Assembly (NCBI RefSeq): GCF_001553685.1
Contig: NZ_CP014264.1
Span: forward strand, 566,001-630,000
Reading direction: 5' to 3'
From: Streptococcus sp. oral taxon 431
Lineage (GTDB): Bacteria; Bacillota; Bacilli; Lactobacillales; Streptococcaceae
DNA length: 64,000 bases
Shown: positions 46,829-58,928 of the stretch, in pieces
Layout: each line of letters starts with the position of its first letter
How positions within the stretch are numbered: position 1 is the first letter of the stretch
Notes under the pieces: generated by a model
Seen by the model: only the letters and a program-made list of their open reading frames with translations
Told to the model about the DNA's origin: nothing
Database searches by the model: none
Position numbers and translations under genes: made by a program

Positions 46829-47356
46829 ATGCATACAGCCTTGGTTTTAGGCTATTCTAGCTTTGATTTAGGATTGTTTAATGACAAAGATATTCGTTTA
46901 AAAATTATTAAAAAAGCCATTCGTAGAGATTTGGAAAAAATGGCTGACGAAGGGTTGAAATGGTTGGTGTTTACGGGAACACTGGGATTTGAACACTGGG
47001 TTTTGGAGGTGGCCAGAGATATGAAAGAAGACTTTGGTTTCCAACTTGCGACTATCTTTGATTTTGAGACTCATGGGGAAAACTGGAATGAGGGGAATCG
47101 GGTTAAACTTAGTGAATTTAAACAAGTTGATTTTGTTAAATACGCCTATCCGAACTATGAACACAAGGGTCAATTACGAGATTATCAACTTTTCTTACTT
47201 GAAAATACAGATGGAGCCTATCTTTTTTATGATGAAGAAAATGAAACAAAACTGAAGTATTTTTACGAACTGATGAAAAAGAAAGACAACTATATTACAA
47301 AAAGATTAACATTTGAGGAATTAAACGAAGTAGCTGAAAATTTTTCCGAAAATTGA
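46829..47356 (+). CDS. DUF1273/YpsA family protein (SLOG fold)
   Basis: This 175-residue protein has the family length and motifs: [17 protein letters not shown] at the start, [15 protein letters not shown] near residue 50, and [19 protein letters not shown] near 130. YpsA proteins have a SLOG Rossmann-like fold thought to bind a nucleotide-derived ligand, and in Bacillus they influence cell division together with GpsB. It lies next to gpsB here, as in most Firmicutes. The ATG at 46829 follows AGAAAGGGTG; an earlier in-frame start would run into the recU promoter region. Confidence 0.92.
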   Translation: MHTALVLGYSSFDLGLFNDKDIRLKIIKKAIRRDLEKMADEGLKWLVFTGTLGFEHWVLEVARDMKEDFGFQLATIFDFETHGENWNEGNRVKLSEFKQVDFVKYAYPNYEHKGQLRDYQLFLLENTDGAYLFYDEENETKLKYFYELMKKKDNYITKRLTFEELNEVAENFSEN

Positions 47357-47425
47357 GCCTTTGACCTTGCTTTTTGTTTGCCTTTTTTTATATAATAATA
47401 CTAGCAACTGAGAATGGAGAGAGAC

Positions 47426-47755
47426 ATGGCAAGTATTATTTTTACAGCAAAAGATATTTTTGAGCAGGATTTTGGAAGAGAAGTACGTGGATATAGTAAA
47501 GCAGAGGTTGATGAGTTCTTGGATGATGTCATCAAGGATTATGAAACTTATGCAGCATTAGTAAAGTCACTCCGTTTAGAAATTGCAGAGTTGAAAGAGG
47601 AATTGGCGAAAAAACCTCAAGTAACTCCAGTAGCTTCTGAACCAGCAGAGCTTGGAAGTACAACTTCTATGACAAACTTTGATATTTTGAAACGTTTGAA
47701 TCGTCTTGAAAAAGAAGTATTTGGCAAACAAATCATGGATAATTCTGATTTCTAA
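47426..47755 (+). CDS. gpsB: Cell division protein GpsB
   Basis: GpsB is a DivIVA-like scaffold that coordinates septal and peripheral wall synthesis through PBPs and the kinase StkP. The 109-residue protein starts [39 protein letters not shown], the membrane-binding DivIVA N-domain with coiled coil, then a linker, and ends in the helical [16 protein letters not shown] trimerisation segment. The ATG at 47426 follows GGAGAGAGAC; a frame start four codons earlier is unsupported. It lies just before rnpB. Confidence 0.96.
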   Translation: MASIIFTAKDIFEQDFGREVRGYSKAEVDEFLDDVIKDYETYAALVKSLRLEIAELKEELAKKPQVTPVASEPAELGSTTSMTNFDILKRLNRLEKEVFGKQIMDNSDF

Positions 47756-47767
47756 GAATACTTCTGT

Positions 47768-48165
47768 TGTGCAATTTTTGGATAATCGCGTGAAGAGAGT
47801 TTCTTTTCATGAGGAAAGTCCATGCTAGCACAGGCTGTGATGCCTGTAGTGTTTGTGCTAGGCGAAACCATAAGCCTAGGGACGAGAAATCGTTACGGCA
47901 GTTGAAATGGCTAAGTCTTAGGATATGTCAGAGTAGACTTGAAAGTGCCACAGTGACGGAGTCTCTCTGGAAACAGAGAGAGTGGAACGCGGTAAACCCC
48001 TCAAGCTAGCAACCCAAATTTTGGTCGGGGCATGGAGTGCGCGGAAACGAACGTAGTACTCTGACTGCTAGCAGCTAGAGCTGCTAGTGGTAGACAGATG
48101 ATTATCGAAGGAAGTGGTCCTAGTCACTTCTGGAACAAAACATGGCTTATAGAAAATTGCATATA
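47768..48165 (+). ncRNA. rnpB: RNase P RNA, class B
   Basis: RNase P RNA is the catalytic subunit that matures tRNA 5' ends. The roughly 398-base sequence shows the core: GAGGAAAGTCCATGCTAGCAC (CR-I) near 47811, GTGCCACAGTGACGGAG and GAAACAGAGAGAGTGGAACGCGGTAAACCCC in the middle, and ACAGATGATTATCGAAGGAA near the 3' end (CR-V). The ends pair as GCAATTTT (47771-47778) with AAAATTGC (48153-48160), forming P1. The type is Bacillus-like (B). A terminator follows directly. Confidence 0.97.
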
Positions 48166-48202
48166 GGTTGGGGCTGAGATATATTTCTCAACCTCATTTT
48201 TT
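48165..48202 (+). terminator. Terminator of rnpB
   Basis: GGTTGGGG (48166-48173) pairs with TCTCAACC (48186-48193), allowing G-T pairs, followed by a T-rich run ending about 48200. Confidence 0.8.
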
Positions 48203-48236
48203 AAAGTGAATAAAGAAAGGTCTATAAAAGACTGAA

Positions 48237-49394
48237 ATGAAAACAACATTTAATTTAATTGCGACTGCTGCTGCGGGTTTGGAAGCTGTAGTTGGACGTG
48301 AAGTGAGAGATTTGGGTTATGATTGTCAAGTTGAAAATGGGCGTGTTCGTTTTCAAGGTGATGTTAAAGCGATTATCCAAACCAACCTGTGGCTAAGAGC
48401 TGCGGATAGAATCAAAATTGTTGTGGGAACTTTTCCTGCAAAAACATTTGAAGAACTCTTCCAAGGTGTTTTTGCTCTAGATTGGGAGAACTATCTCCCA
48501 CTTGGAGCCCGTTTCCCAATTGCCAAGGCTAAGTGTGTCAAGTCAAAATTACACAATGAGCCAAGTGTGCAGGCGATTTCTAAGAAGGCAGTTGTTAAGA
48601 AACTACAAAAACACTATGCCCGACCAGAAAGTGTTCCCCTGATGGAGAATGGTCCAGAGTTCAAGATTGAAGTTTCCATTTTGAAAGATATAGCGACTGT
48701 TATGATTGATACGACTGGTTCAAGTCTCTTTAAACGTGGTTATCGTACTGAAAAAGGTGGTGCTCCAATCAAGGAGAATATGGCAGCTGCGATTTTGCAA
48801 CTGTCAAACTGGTACCCTGATAAGCCTTTGATTGATCCAACCTGTGGTTCGGGAACCTTCTGTATTGAGGCGGCTATGATTGCGCGCAAGATGGCACCAG
48901 GTTTGCGTCGTTCATTTGCCTTTGAAGAGTGGAACTGGGTTAGTGACCGCTTGATTCAAGAAGTCAGAACTGAGGCAAGTAAGCAGATAGATCGAGAGAT
49001 TGAACTGGATATTATGGGTTGTGATATCGATGGTCGTATGGTAGAAATTGCCAAGGCCAATGCCCAGGCAGCAGGAGTATCTGGAGATATTCTCTTTAAA
49101 CAGATGCGCGTACAGGATTTGCGTACGGATAAGATTAATGGAGTTATTATTTCTAACCCACCTTATGGGGAACGTCTATCAGATGATGCAGGAGTAACTA
49201 AACTTTATGCTGAAATGGGTGAGGTTTTTGAGCCTCTTAAGACTTGGAGTAAGTTTATTCTGACAAGTGATGAAGCCTTTGAAAGTAAGTATGGTAGTCA
49301 GGCGGATAAAAAACGAAAACTCTATAATGGTACTTTGAAAGTTGATTTGTATCAATATTTTGGTCAACGTGTCAAAAGAAATTTGACAGATTAG
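48237..49394 (+). CDS. THUMP-domain class I RNA methyltransferase (YpsC/RlmL N-like)
   Basis: This 385-residue protein has an N-terminal THUMP RNA-binding domain and a C-terminal Rossmann methyltransferase with the SAM motif DPTCGSGTFCIEAAMIA near residue 200 and the catalytic NPPYGERL near 305, the signature of N2-guanine or N6-adenine methylation. It resembles the N-terminal half of E. coli RlmL, which makes m2G2445 in 23S rRNA. It lies 71 bases after rnpB and 12 before mapZ. The target base in streptococci is not predictable from sequence. Confidence 0.9.
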   Translation: MKTTFNLIATAAAGLEAVVGREVRDLGYDCQVENGRVRFQGDVKAIIQTNLWLRAADRIKIVVGTFPAKTFEELFQGVFALDWENYLPLGARFPIAKAKCVKSKLHNEPSVQAISKKAVVKKLQKHYARPESVPLMENGPEFKIEVSILKDIATVMIDTTGSSLFKRGYRTEKGGAPIKENMAAAILQLSNWYPDKPLIDPTCGSGTFCIEAAMIARKMAPGLRRSFAFEEWNWVSDRLIQEVRTEASKQIDREIELDIMGCDIDGRMVEIAKANAQAAGVSGDILFKQMRVQDLRTDKINGVIISNPPYGERLSDDAGVTKLYAEMGEVFEPLKTWSKFILTSDEAFESKYGSQADKKRKLYNGTLKVDLYQYFGQRVKRNLTD

Positions 49395-49406
49395 AAAGGA
49401 GCTGCC

Positions 49407-50870
49407 ATGGATCAGAAGGATAAAAAAGAAGAATTGTTAGAACCGGAAAAAATCTCCCAAGAACCTCAGTTTGACTTTGAGGAAGCTAAGGATCTAACAG
49501 TTGGACAAGTTATTCGAAAAAATGAAGAAATCGAAGCAGGAGTAACTCCTGATGATACGATTTTGGACAAATACATTAAACAACACCGTGAAGAAATCGA
49601 AGCTGATAAATTTACAAACATTCAGGCGAAGAAAGATGAACTTCAGAGTCTAGATGATTTGATCCAAGATGCTAAAGAAACGATTGAAGAAGAGGTGGAA
49701 CCAGTAGAAGAAATCTCTGAATCAGAAAAGTTTGCTGAAGAAGAGGGAGTAGCAACTGAAGAAGTTCTCCTTTCGCCACTAGAAGAAACTTTAGTTATGG
49801 ACAAAAATCTTGTAGAGGAAGTATTTGAACCTGAACAGGTAGAAAATGAGGAAACTTCACAAGAAGAAACCCCAATTCTAGCTCGCTCTCTTCAAGAAGA
49901 GGATGAGCCACGACGCAAAAAACTGTGGGTCATCTTGTCAGCTATTTTAGCGATTATTGTCTTGATTATTGGAGGTAGCTACTACGTTTATCGTCAAATT
50001 ACTCGTTCTTCACAAGAAATTCAGTCTCAGTCATCTGATGCAGGTTTGGTAAGTAATCAAGCAATTCTCGATCAATTTAACAGTCTCTATGAAACTTTTT
50101 ATACTGATGAGAATAAAACTGCCCTAAAAAATGGTCAGTTTAGTCAACTGAATCAACTCAAAGAACTTTTAGATAAACTTGAGGGAGCTAGAGAGCATAC
50201 TCTTGCTAAATCAAAATACGATAGTCTTGAAACACAAATCAAGGCAGTTCAAGACGTTAATGCTCAATTTGAAACGCCAGCTATTACAGATGGTGTTCTA
50301 GATACAAATGCTAAAGTAAAGGCAGATGCTAAATTTACCGAAGTCAAGACTGGGAATACTGAAATTGATAAACTGCTAGATAAGGCTATTAGTCTCGGTA
50401 AGAGTCAACTTTCAAGTTCTACAAGCTCAAGCAGTAGTCAGTCAAGTTCATCAAGCCAAACAGAGTCAAGCTCAGCAACTGAAAGCAATGCTAGCAGCTC
50501 TGCTAATGCATCAACTTCAGCGGGTGAAACAGCCTCAGCAAATAATATCCTAAATAGTGGACTAGCAAGCAATGGTGTGAACCTACAAAGAAGTGTCAGT
50601 CGAGTACCGTACAATCAAGCCGCTGTAAGTGATAGTAGTAATCCTGCTTGGACTTTTGCAGATGGTGTCCTTGAACGCATTCTTGAGACTTCGCGTGCGC
50701 GTGGCTATATCACGGGTAACCAATACATTTTAGAACCTGTGAATATTGTTAATGGCAATGGTTATTACAACCTTTATAAACCAGATGGTACCTATCTCTT
50801 TACCCTTAATTGTAAGACAGGTTACTTTGTAGGGAATGGTTCTGGACATGCGGATGATTTAGACTACTAG
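49407..50870 (+). CDS. mapZ: Mid-cell-anchored protein Z (division-site marker)
   Basis: MapZ (LocZ) forms a ring at the future division site and positions FtsZ in streptococci. The 487-residue protein has an acidic cytoplasmic N-terminal half with the conserved [18 protein letters not shown] near residues 29-46, a membrane helix near 173-195, an extracellular helical domain, a Ser-rich linker near 334-375, and a C-terminal peptidoglycan-binding domain ([16 protein letters not shown]). It lies downstream of the methyltransferase gene as in pneumococcus. Length is slightly above the pneumococcal protein. Confidence 0.94.
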   Translation: MDQKDKKEELLEPEKISQEPQFDFEEAKDLTVGQVIRKNEEIEAGVTPDDTILDKYIKQHREEIEADKFTNIQAKKDELQSLDDLIQDAKETIEEEVEPVEEISESEKFAEEEGVATEEVLLSPLEETLVMDKNLVEEVFEPEQVENEETSQEETPILARSLQEEDEPRRKKLWVILSAILAIIVLIIGGSYYVYRQITRSSQEIQSQSSDAGLVSNQAILDQFNSLYETFYTDENKTALKNGQFSQLNQLKELLDKLEGAREHTLAKSKYDSLETQIKAVQDVNAQFETPAITDGVLDTNAKVKADAKFTEVKTGNTEIDKLLDKAISLGKSQLSSSTSSSSSQSSSSSQTESSSATESNASSSANASTSAGETASANNILNSGLASNGVNLQRSVSRVPYNQAAVSDSSNPAWTFADGVLERILETSRARGYITGNQYILEPVNIVNGNGYYNLYKPDGTYLFTLNCKTGYFVGNGSGHADDLDY

Positions 50871-50946
50871 TCAAATTGTTACAAAATTCTTTCTTTTCAC
50901 AGATAAACATGATAAAATAAAACATATTAAACAAGAGGAGTGTCAC

Positions 50947-52371
50947 ATGACAAAAGCTAACTTTGGTGTTGTTGGTATGGCCGTAATGGGTCGTAACCTT
51001 GCCCTTAATATTGAATCTCGTGGTTATACAGTTGCTATTTATAACCGTAGTAAAGAAAAAACTGAAGATGTGATTGCTTGCCACCCTGATAAAAACTTCG
51101 TGCCAAGCTATGATATCGAAAGCTTCGTAAACTCAATTGAAAAACCACGTCGTATCATGCTTATGGTACAAGCAGGACCTGGTACAGATGCGACCATACA
51201 AGCCCTTCTTCCACACTTGGATAAAGGTGATATATTGATCGATGGAGGGAATACTTTCTACAAAGATACCATCCGTCGTAATGAAGAATTGGCGAACTCA
51301 GGTATCAACTTTATCGGTACAGGTGTATCTGGTGGTGAAAAAGGTGCCCTTGAAGGACCATCTATCATGCCTGGTGGACAAAAAGAAGCTTATGACTTGG
51401 TAGCAGATGTTCTTGAAGAAATCTCTGCAAAAGCTCCAGAAGATGGGAAACCATGTGTAACTTACATCGGTCCTGATGGAGCTGGTCACTACGTGAAAAT
51501 GGTCCACAATGGGATCGAGTACGGTGACATGCAATTGATCGCAGAAAGCTACGATCTTATGCAACACTTGCTTGGCCTCTCTGCAGAAGACATGGCTGAA
51601 ATCTTTACTGAGTGGAACAAGGGTGAATTGGACAGCTACTTGATTGAAATCACAGCTGATATTTTGGGCCGTAAAGATGACGAAGGTCAAGACGGACCAA
51701 TCGTAGACTATATCTTGGATGCTGCAGGAAACAAGGGAACTGGTAAATGGACTAGCCAATCAGCGCTTGACCTTGGTGTGCCATTGTCACTCATTACTGA
51801 GTCAGTATTTGCGCGTTACATCTCTACTTACAAAGAAGAACGTGTACATGCTAGCAAGGTGCTTCCAAAACCAGCTGCTTTCAAATTTGAAGGTGATAAG
51901 GCTGAGTTGATTGAAAAAATCCGCCAAGCCCTTTACTTCTCAAAAATCATCTCATACGCACAAGGTTTTGCTCAATTGCGTGTAGCTTCTAAAGAAAACA
52001 ACTGGAACTTGCCATTTGCGGACATCGCATCTATCTGGCGTGATGGATGTATCATCCGTTCACGTTTCTTGCAAAAGATCACAGATGCTTACAACCGTGA
52101 TGCAGATCTTGCTAACCTTCTTTTGGATGAGTACTTCTTGGACGTAACTGCTAAGTACCAACAATCAGTTCGTGATATTGTAGCTCTTGCTGTTCAAGCT
52201 GGAGTACCAGTACCAACATTCTCAGCAGCTATTACTTACTTTGATAGCTACCGTTCAGCTGATCTTCCAGCTAATTTGATCCAAGCACAACGTGACTACT
52301 TTGGTGCCCACACTTACCAACGTAAAGACAAAGAAGGAACTTTCCACTACTCTTGGTATGACGAAAAATAA
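50947..52371 (+). CDS. gnd: 6-phosphogluconate dehydrogenase, decarboxylating
   Basis: Gnd oxidises 6-phosphogluconate to ribulose 5-phosphate with NADP, the second oxidative step of the pentose phosphate pathway. The 474-residue protein has the Rossmann motif [20 protein letters not shown] near residues 8-27, the substrate motif [19 protein letters not shown] near 130, and the C-terminal domain with FAQLRVAS and [11 protein letters not shown]. It is 11 bases upstream of ritR, so the two are co-transcribed, as in pneumococcus. Confidence 0.98.
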   Translation: MTKANFGVVGMAVMGRNLALNIESRGYTVAIYNRSKEKTEDVIACHPDKNFVPSYDIESFVNSIEKPRRIMLMVQAGPGTDATIQALLPHLDKGDILIDGGNTFYKDTIRRNEELANSGINFIGTGVSGGEKGALEGPSIMPGGQKEAYDLVADVLEEISAKAPEDGKPCVTYIGPDGAGHYVKMVHNGIEYGDMQLIAESYDLMQHLLGLSAEDMAEIFTEWNKGELDSYLIEITADILGRKDDEGQDGPIVDYILDAAGNKGTGKWTSQSALDLGVPLSLITESVFARYISTYKEERVHASKVLPKPAAFKFEGDKAELIEKIRQALYFSKIISYAQGFAQLRVASKENNWNLPFADIASIWRDGCIIRSRFLQKITDAYNRDADLANLLLDEYFLDVTAKYQQSVRDIVALAVQAGVPVPTFSAAITYFDSYRSADLPANLIQAQRDYFGAHTYQRKDKEGTFHYSWYDEK

Positions 52372-52382
52372 GTAGGTCAGCC

Positions 52383-53072
52383 ATGGGGAAACGGATTTTA
52401 TTACTTGAGAAAGAAAGAAATCTAGCTCATTTTTTAAGTCTGGAACTCCAAAAAGAGCAATACCGAGTTGATCAGGTAGAAGAGGGACAAAAAGCCCTCT
52501 CCATGGCTCTTCAGACAGACTATGACTTGATTTTACTGAATGCTCATCTAGGGGATATGACAGCCCAGGATTTTGCAGATAAGTTGAGTCGAACCAAGCC
52601 AGCTGCGGTGATCATGGTCTTGGACCATCGAGAAGAATTGCAAGACCAACTTGAAACAATCCAGCGTTTCGCTGTTTCATACATATATAAACCTATTATT
52701 ATTGATGATTTGGTCAGTCGCATTTCAGCTATCTTCCGAGGTCGAGATTTCATCGACCAACACTGTAGTCAGATGAAAGTTCCGACAGCTTATCGTAATC
52801 TGCGTATGGATGTTGAACACCATACAGTCTATCGTGGCGATGAAATGATTGCTCTCACTCGTCGTGAATATGACCTCTTAGCTACACTCATGGGCAGTAA
52901 GAAAGTCTTAACTCGTGAACAATTGCTAGAGAGCGTCTGGAAGTATGAAAGTGCTACAGAGACCAATATCGTAGATGTCTATATCCGATATCTACGGAGC
53001 AAGATTGATGTCAAAGGTCAAAAGAGCTACATCAAAACAGTGCGTGGTGTTGGTTATACCATGCAGGAATAG
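52383..53072 (+). CDS. ritR: Orphan response regulator RitR (redox and iron control)
   Basis: RitR is an OmpR-type regulator without a partner kinase that represses iron uptake in pneumococcus. The 229-residue protein has a receiver domain with Asn53 (LLNAHLG) in place of the phosphorylatable Asp and a winged-helix DNA-binding domain ending GVGYTMQE. Cys128, in the linker (DQHCSQM), is present; in pneumococcal RitR this cysteine is the oxidation switch that drives dimerisation. Both traits fit control by redox state and not phosphorylation. A terminator follows. Confidence 0.95.
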   Translation: MGKRILLLEKERNLAHFLSLELQKEQYRVDQVEEGQKALSMALQTDYDLILLNAHLGDMTAQDFADKLSRTKPAAVIMVLDHREELQDQLETIQRFAVSYIYKPIIIDDLVSRISAIFRGRDFIDQHCSQMKVPTAYRNLRMDVEHHTVYRGDEMIALTRREYDLLATLMGSKKVLTREQLLESVWKYESATETNIVDVYIRYLRSKIDVKGQKSYIKTVRGVGYTMQE

Positions 53073-53105
53073 AAAGCAGTTGCAGTTGTGTAACTGCTTT
53101 TTTTG
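53073..53105 (+). terminator. Terminator of gnd-ritR
   Basis: AAAGCAGTT (53073-53081) and AACTGCTTT (53092-53100) form a 9-bp stem followed by T. Confidence 0.9.
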
Positions 53106-53253
53106 ATCTTTAAATAAACGAACATCTTTATCGAAAATTTCATGAGGCTTGGCTGTGCTGTCTATCAGTTTATTTTTTAAACAAATTGGTCAGTCTTAAC
53201 TTCAAGTTCAAAGTAAACTTTGAATAGATTCTTGTTGGTTTAAATTTGATATA

Positions 53254-53282
53254 TTGACGAAAGTAAAGACATTTGCTATAAT
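53254..53282 (+). promoter_or_regulatory. Sigma-A promoter of the choline-binding protein gene
   Basis: TTGACG at 53254-53259 and TATAAT at 53277-53282 have 17-base spacing and lie 20 bases before the ATG at 53302, so the leader is very short. Confidence 0.8.
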
Positions 53283-53301
53283 CATTTTGGAGGATAAAAG
53301 A

Positions 53302-54219
53302 ATGAAATTTTTGAAAAAAATGATGCAAGTCGCTCTAGCAGTCTTCTTCTTTAGTCTGTTAGCAACTAGTACAGTATTTGCGGACACTACAGGTGGACAG
53401 TTTGTCGATAAGGACAATAGAAAATATTATATAAAAGATGACCATAAAGCAATCTATTGGCATAAAATAGACGGTAAAACTTACTATTTTGGTGATAAAG
53501 GAGAAATGGTAGTTGGCTGGCAATATATAGAAATTCCTGGAACAGGTTATCGTGATGATTTATTAGATAACCAACCAGTTAATGAAATCGGTCTTCAACA
53601 CAAGTGGTACTATTTTGATAAAGATGGCGTACTACAAGAGTTTGTTGGCTGGAAACAATTAGAGGCTAAGGATTCGTTAAATGTTGGTAAAAAACATGGT
53701 GAAGGCTTTGAGGGTCCTGAAGTTCTTAAATTAGCAAACTACTACTTTGACCAAGATCATTCATTAAAAACAGGTTGGCTTTATGATCAATCAAACTGGT
53801 ATTACCTAGCAAAAACAGATTCTTCAGGAAAAGACTACCTTGGTGGAGAAAGACGTGCTGGTTGGATTAACGACAATTCAACTTGGTACTATCTTGATCC
53901 AACAACTGCTGCAATGCAAACAGGTTGGCAGTATCTTGGTAACAAGTGGTACTATCTCCGTTCATCAGGTGCTATGGCGACCGGTTGGTATCTAGATGGT
54001 TCAACTTGGTATTATTTAGATGCTCAAAATGGTGATATGAAAACTGGCTGGATTTATGTCGGTAATACTTGGTATTATCTTCGTTCGTCAGGAGCTATGG
54101 TGACAGGCTGGTTCCAAGTTAATGGTAAATGGTACTATGCCTATAGTTCAGGTGCCTTAGCTGTAAATACAAAAGTAGATGGCTACTACGTCAACTATAA
54201 TGGCGAGTGGGTCCAGTAA
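53302..54219 (+). CDS. Choline-binding surface protein (CbpC/CbpJ-like position)
   Basis: This 305-residue secreted protein has a signal peptide (residues 1-28, cleaved near VFA-DTT), an N-terminal part with divergent repeats (KTYYFGDKGEMVVGWQYIE, HKWYYFDKDGVL), and about six C-terminal choline-binding repeats of GW-xxx-WYYL type from residue 156 on. The repeats bind choline on teichoic acids and hold the protein on the cell wall. No enzyme domain is present. It occupies the ritR-mva interval where pneumococcus has cbpC and cbpJ. The ATG at 53302 follows GGAGGATAAAAGA. Confidence 0.92.
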   Translation: MKFLKKMMQVALAVFFFSLLATSTVFADTTGGQFVDKDNRKYYIKDDHKAIYWHKIDGKTYYFGDKGEMVVGWQYIEIPGTGYRDDLLDNQPVNEIGLQHKWYYFDKDGVLQEFVGWKQLEAKDSLNVGKKHGEGFEGPEVLKLANYYFDQDHSLKTGWLYDQSNWYYLAKTDSSGKDYLGGERRAGWINDNSTWYYLDPTTAAMQTGWQYLGNKWYYLRSSGAMATGWYLDGSTWYYLDAQNGDMKTGWIYVGNTWYYLRSSGAMVTGWFQVNGKWYYAYSSGALAVNTKVDGYYVNYNGEWVQ

Positions 54220-54227
54220 TGAAAACA

Positions 54228-54260
54228 AGCGATTGTGAAAGGAAACAATCGCTTTTTTTG
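54228..54260 (+). terminator. Terminator of the choline-binding protein gene
   Basis: AGCGATTGT (54228-54236) and ACAATCGCT (54245-54253) form a 9-bp stem, followed by seven T. Confidence 0.92.
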
Positions 54261-54342
54261 TGAAAATATAATAAAATAGAAAGGAATAAAGTTCTAAAAT
54301 TTTATCTAGAAAAAGACGAAATTCGTCTGATAGAAGGATTAA

Positions 54343-55221
54343 ATGACAAAAGAAGTTGGTGTCGGTCAGGCACATAGTAAAATTATTTTAATAGGAGAGC
54401 ATGCAGTCGTTTACGGCTATCCAGCTATCTCTTTGCCTCTTTTAGAGGTTGAGGTGACTTGTCGGGTTGTACCGGCAGCGACACCATGGCGTCTGTTTGC
54501 AGAGGACACCTTGTCCATGGCAGTTTATGCTTCCTTAGAGTATCTGAATATCAAAGATGCTTACATCCGTTGCCAAATTGACTCTGCTATTCCAGAAAAA
54601 CGTGGAATGGGTTCTTCGGCTGCCATTAGCATTGCGGCTATTCGCGCTGTATTTGATTATTATCAAGCAGAACTTCCGCGAGATGTTTTAGAGATTTTAG
54701 TCAATCGGGCGGAGATGATTGCCCATATGAATCCTAGCGGATTGGATGCCAAGACTTGTCTAAGTGACCAGCCTATTCGTTTTATCAAGAATGTTGGTTT
54801 TGAAGAACTAGCCATGGACTTGTCGGCTTATCTGGTCATTGCAGATACAGGAGTCTATGGACATACTCGTGAAGCTATCCAAGTTGTTGAGAGCAAGGGC
54901 AAGGATGCCTTACCTTTCTTACATGCGCTAGGAGAGTTGACCAAACAAGCTGAAGAAGCAATAAAAACAAAAGATGCCGTGAAGCTGGGAGAGATTCTAA
55001 CCAAAGCACATGGAAATCTAAAGGAAATTGGAGTTAGTAGCCCTGAGGCAGATACCTTGGTTGAATCTGCTCTTGCACATGGAGCTCTAGGCGCCAAGAT
55101 GAGTGGTGGTGGTCTAGGAGGCTGTATTATCGCCCTGGTTGCTAATGTAAGCCAAGCACAAGAACTAGCTGAAAGATTAGAAGAGAAAGGAGCTGTTCAG
55201 ACATGGATCGAAAGCCTGTAA
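54343..55221 (+). CDS. mvaK1: Mevalonate kinase
   Basis: Mevalonate kinase phosphorylates mevalonate in the isoprenoid route that feeds undecaprenyl phosphate. The 292-residue GHMP kinase has GEHAVVYGYPA near residue 18, the ATP loop PEKRGMGSSAAISIAAIRA near 83, and the C-terminal GAKMSGGGLGGCI. It is the first gene of the mvaK1-mvaD-mvaK2-fni operon; the end overlaps mvaD by 19 bases. A TATAATA -10 lies about 75 bases upstream. Confidence 0.97.
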   Translation: MTKEVGVGQAHSKIILIGEHAVVYGYPAISLPLLEVEVTCRVVPAATPWRLFAEDTLSMAVYASLEYLNIKDAYIRCQIDSAIPEKRGMGSSAAISIAAIRAVFDYYQAELPRDVLEILVNRAEMIAHMNPSGLDAKTCLSDQPIRFIKNVGFEELAMDLSAYLVIADTGVYGHTREAIQVVESKGKDALPFLHALGELTKQAEEAIKTKDAVKLGEILTKAHGNLKEIGVSSPEADTLVESALAHGALGAKMSGGGLGGCIIALVANVSQAQELAERLEEKGAVQTWIESL

Positions 55222-56142
55222 CAGTACGTTCCTATGCCAATATTGCTATTATTAAATATTGGGGAAAGAAAGCAGAAAAAGAGATGGTTCCTGCGACTAG
55301 CAGTATCTCTCTGACTTTAGAAAATATGTATACGGAGACGACACTTTCTCCTTTGCCAGCAGATGCAAAGGCGGATGCCTTTTACATCAATGGTCAGTTG
55401 CAAAACGAAACTGAGCATGCTAAGATGAGTAAAATCATTGACCGCTACCGTCCTGAAGGAGCAGGGTTTGTTCGTATCGATACTAAGAACAATATGCCAA
55501 CAGCAGCAGGACTTTCTTCAAGTTCCAGTGGTTTATCTGCCTTGGTCAAAGCTTGTAACGCATATTTCCAACTTGGGCTGAATCGCAGAGAATTGGCCTT
55601 GGAAGCTAAATTTGCATCGGGTTCTTCATCTCGTAGTTTTTATGGCCCCTTGGCAGCCTGGGACAAGGATAGTGGAGAGATTTATCCTGTCGAAACTGAC
55701 TTGAAACTAGCTATGATTATGTTGGTCTTGGAAGACCAGAAAAAACCAATTTCCAGTCGAGATGGGATGAAGCTCTGTGTCGAAACTTCTACGACTTTTG
55801 ATGAGTGGATTCGTCAATCTGAACAAGATTACAAGGATATGTTAGTCTACCTCAAGGAAAATGACTTTAAGAAAGTTGGAGAATTGACAGAGAAGAACGC
55901 CTTGGCTATGCATGCTACGACCAAGACTGCAAATCCACCTTTCTCTTATCTGACAGATGCTAGTTATGAGGCTATGGATTTCGTCCGTCAGCTTAGGGAA
56001 CAAGGAGAAGCTTGCTACTTTACCATGGATGCGGGTCCTAATGTCAAGGTTCTTTGCTTGGAAGAGGACTTGGAACATTTATCAGAACTTTTAGGTCAAC
56101 GCTATCGCTTAATCGTTTCAAAAACAAAGGATTTGAGCCAAG

Positions 56143-56156
<14 letters not shown>
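55203..56156 (+). CDS. mvaD: Diphosphomevalonate decarboxylase
   Basis: MvaD decarboxylates 5-diphosphomevalonate with ATP to isopentenyl diphosphate. The 317-residue GHMP-family enzyme has the family start SYANIAIIKYWGKK, the NMPTAAGLSSSSSGLSAL phosphate loop near residue 98 and the catalytic Asp in FTMDAGPNVKVL near 280. It overlaps mvaK1 by 19 bases and mvaK2 by 14 bases, which indicates translational coupling through the operon. Confidence 0.97.
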
Positions 56157-58135
<1,979 letters not shown>

Positions 58136-58138
58136 GGA

Positions 58139-58166
58139 GGTCGGGATTTTTATCCCGATCTTTTTA
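58139..58166 (+). terminator. Terminator of the mevalonate operon
   Basis: GGTCGGGAT (58139-58147) and ATCCCGATC (58152-58160) form the stem, followed by TTTTTAT. Confidence 0.88.
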
Positions 58167-58229
58167 TCATTCCTCAGACGGATGTGACTTTTGGGATTTG
58201 TGATACAATTAAATAGAGAGGACGGATAC

Positions 58230-58928
58230 ATGCGAAAATTTCAAATTTTTCTATTTATTGAAGCTTGTTTATTAACAGGAGCTCTGATTATGATGGTATC
58301 AGAGCATTTTTCCCGTTTTCTGTTGATCTTGCTCTTATTTTTACTGCTGATTCGATACTATACTGGAAGACAGGGGAATAACCTTATATTAGTGGCAGTG
58401 AGCATCCTATTTTTCTTTATCATCATGCTCAATCCCTTTGTCATTTTAGCTATCTTTGTGGCTTTGATTTATAGTCTCTTCTTGCTTTATCCCATGATGA
58501 ATCAGGAAAGAGAAGATACCAATCTGTTCTTTGAAGAAGTAGTGACGGTGAAGAGGGAGAAAAATCGCTGGTTTGGGAATCTACACCACTTCTCAAGCTA
58601 CCAGACTTGTCGCTTTGATGATATCAACCTCTTTCGTCTCATGGGGAAGGATACCATTCATCTAGAGCACGTGATTTTGAGCAATCATGATAATGTCATC
58701 ATCTTGAGAAAACTGGTGGGTACGACTAGAATTATTGTACCAGTAGATGTTGAAGTCAGCCTTAGTGTCAATTCTCTGTATGGAGACTTAACCTTTTTTG
58801 ACCATCCTAAACGTGCTTTACGTAATGAGCAATTTCATCAAGAAACCAGAGATTATCTTAAGAGTCCTAAGAGTGTTAAGGTACTTTTAACAACCATGGT
58901 TGGAGATGTTGAGGTGGTGAGAGGATGA
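58230..58928 (+). CDS. liaF: LiaF-type negative regulator of the LiaSR system
   Basis: LiaF is a membrane inhibitor that keeps the LiaS kinase quiet until the envelope is stressed. The 232-residue protein has several N-terminal membrane helices and a C-terminal cytoplasmic DUF2154-type domain (LMGKDTIHLEHVILSNHDNVIILRKLVGTTRIIVP). The ATG at 58230 follows GAGAGGACGGAT. A longer frame upstream overlaps the promoter (TACAAT at 58204). It overlaps liaS by four bases (ATGA), in the order liaF-liaS-liaR. Confidence 0.94.
   Translation: MRKFQIFLFIEACLLTGALIMMVSEHFSRFLLILLLFLLLIRYYTGRQGNNLILVAVSILFFFIIMLNPFVILAIFVALIYSLFLLYPMMNQEREDTNLFFEEVVTVKREKNRWFGNLHHFSSYQTCRFDDINLFRLMGKDTIHLEHVILSNHDNVIILRKLVGTTRIIVPVDVEVSLSVNSLYGDLTFFDHPKRALRNEQFHQETRDYLKSPKSVKVLLTTMVGDVEVVRG

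Noticed and set aside
47809..48009. A 66-codon plus-strand ORF at 47809.
   Set aside because: It lies wholly inside rnpB, whose conserved RNA core explains the sequence.
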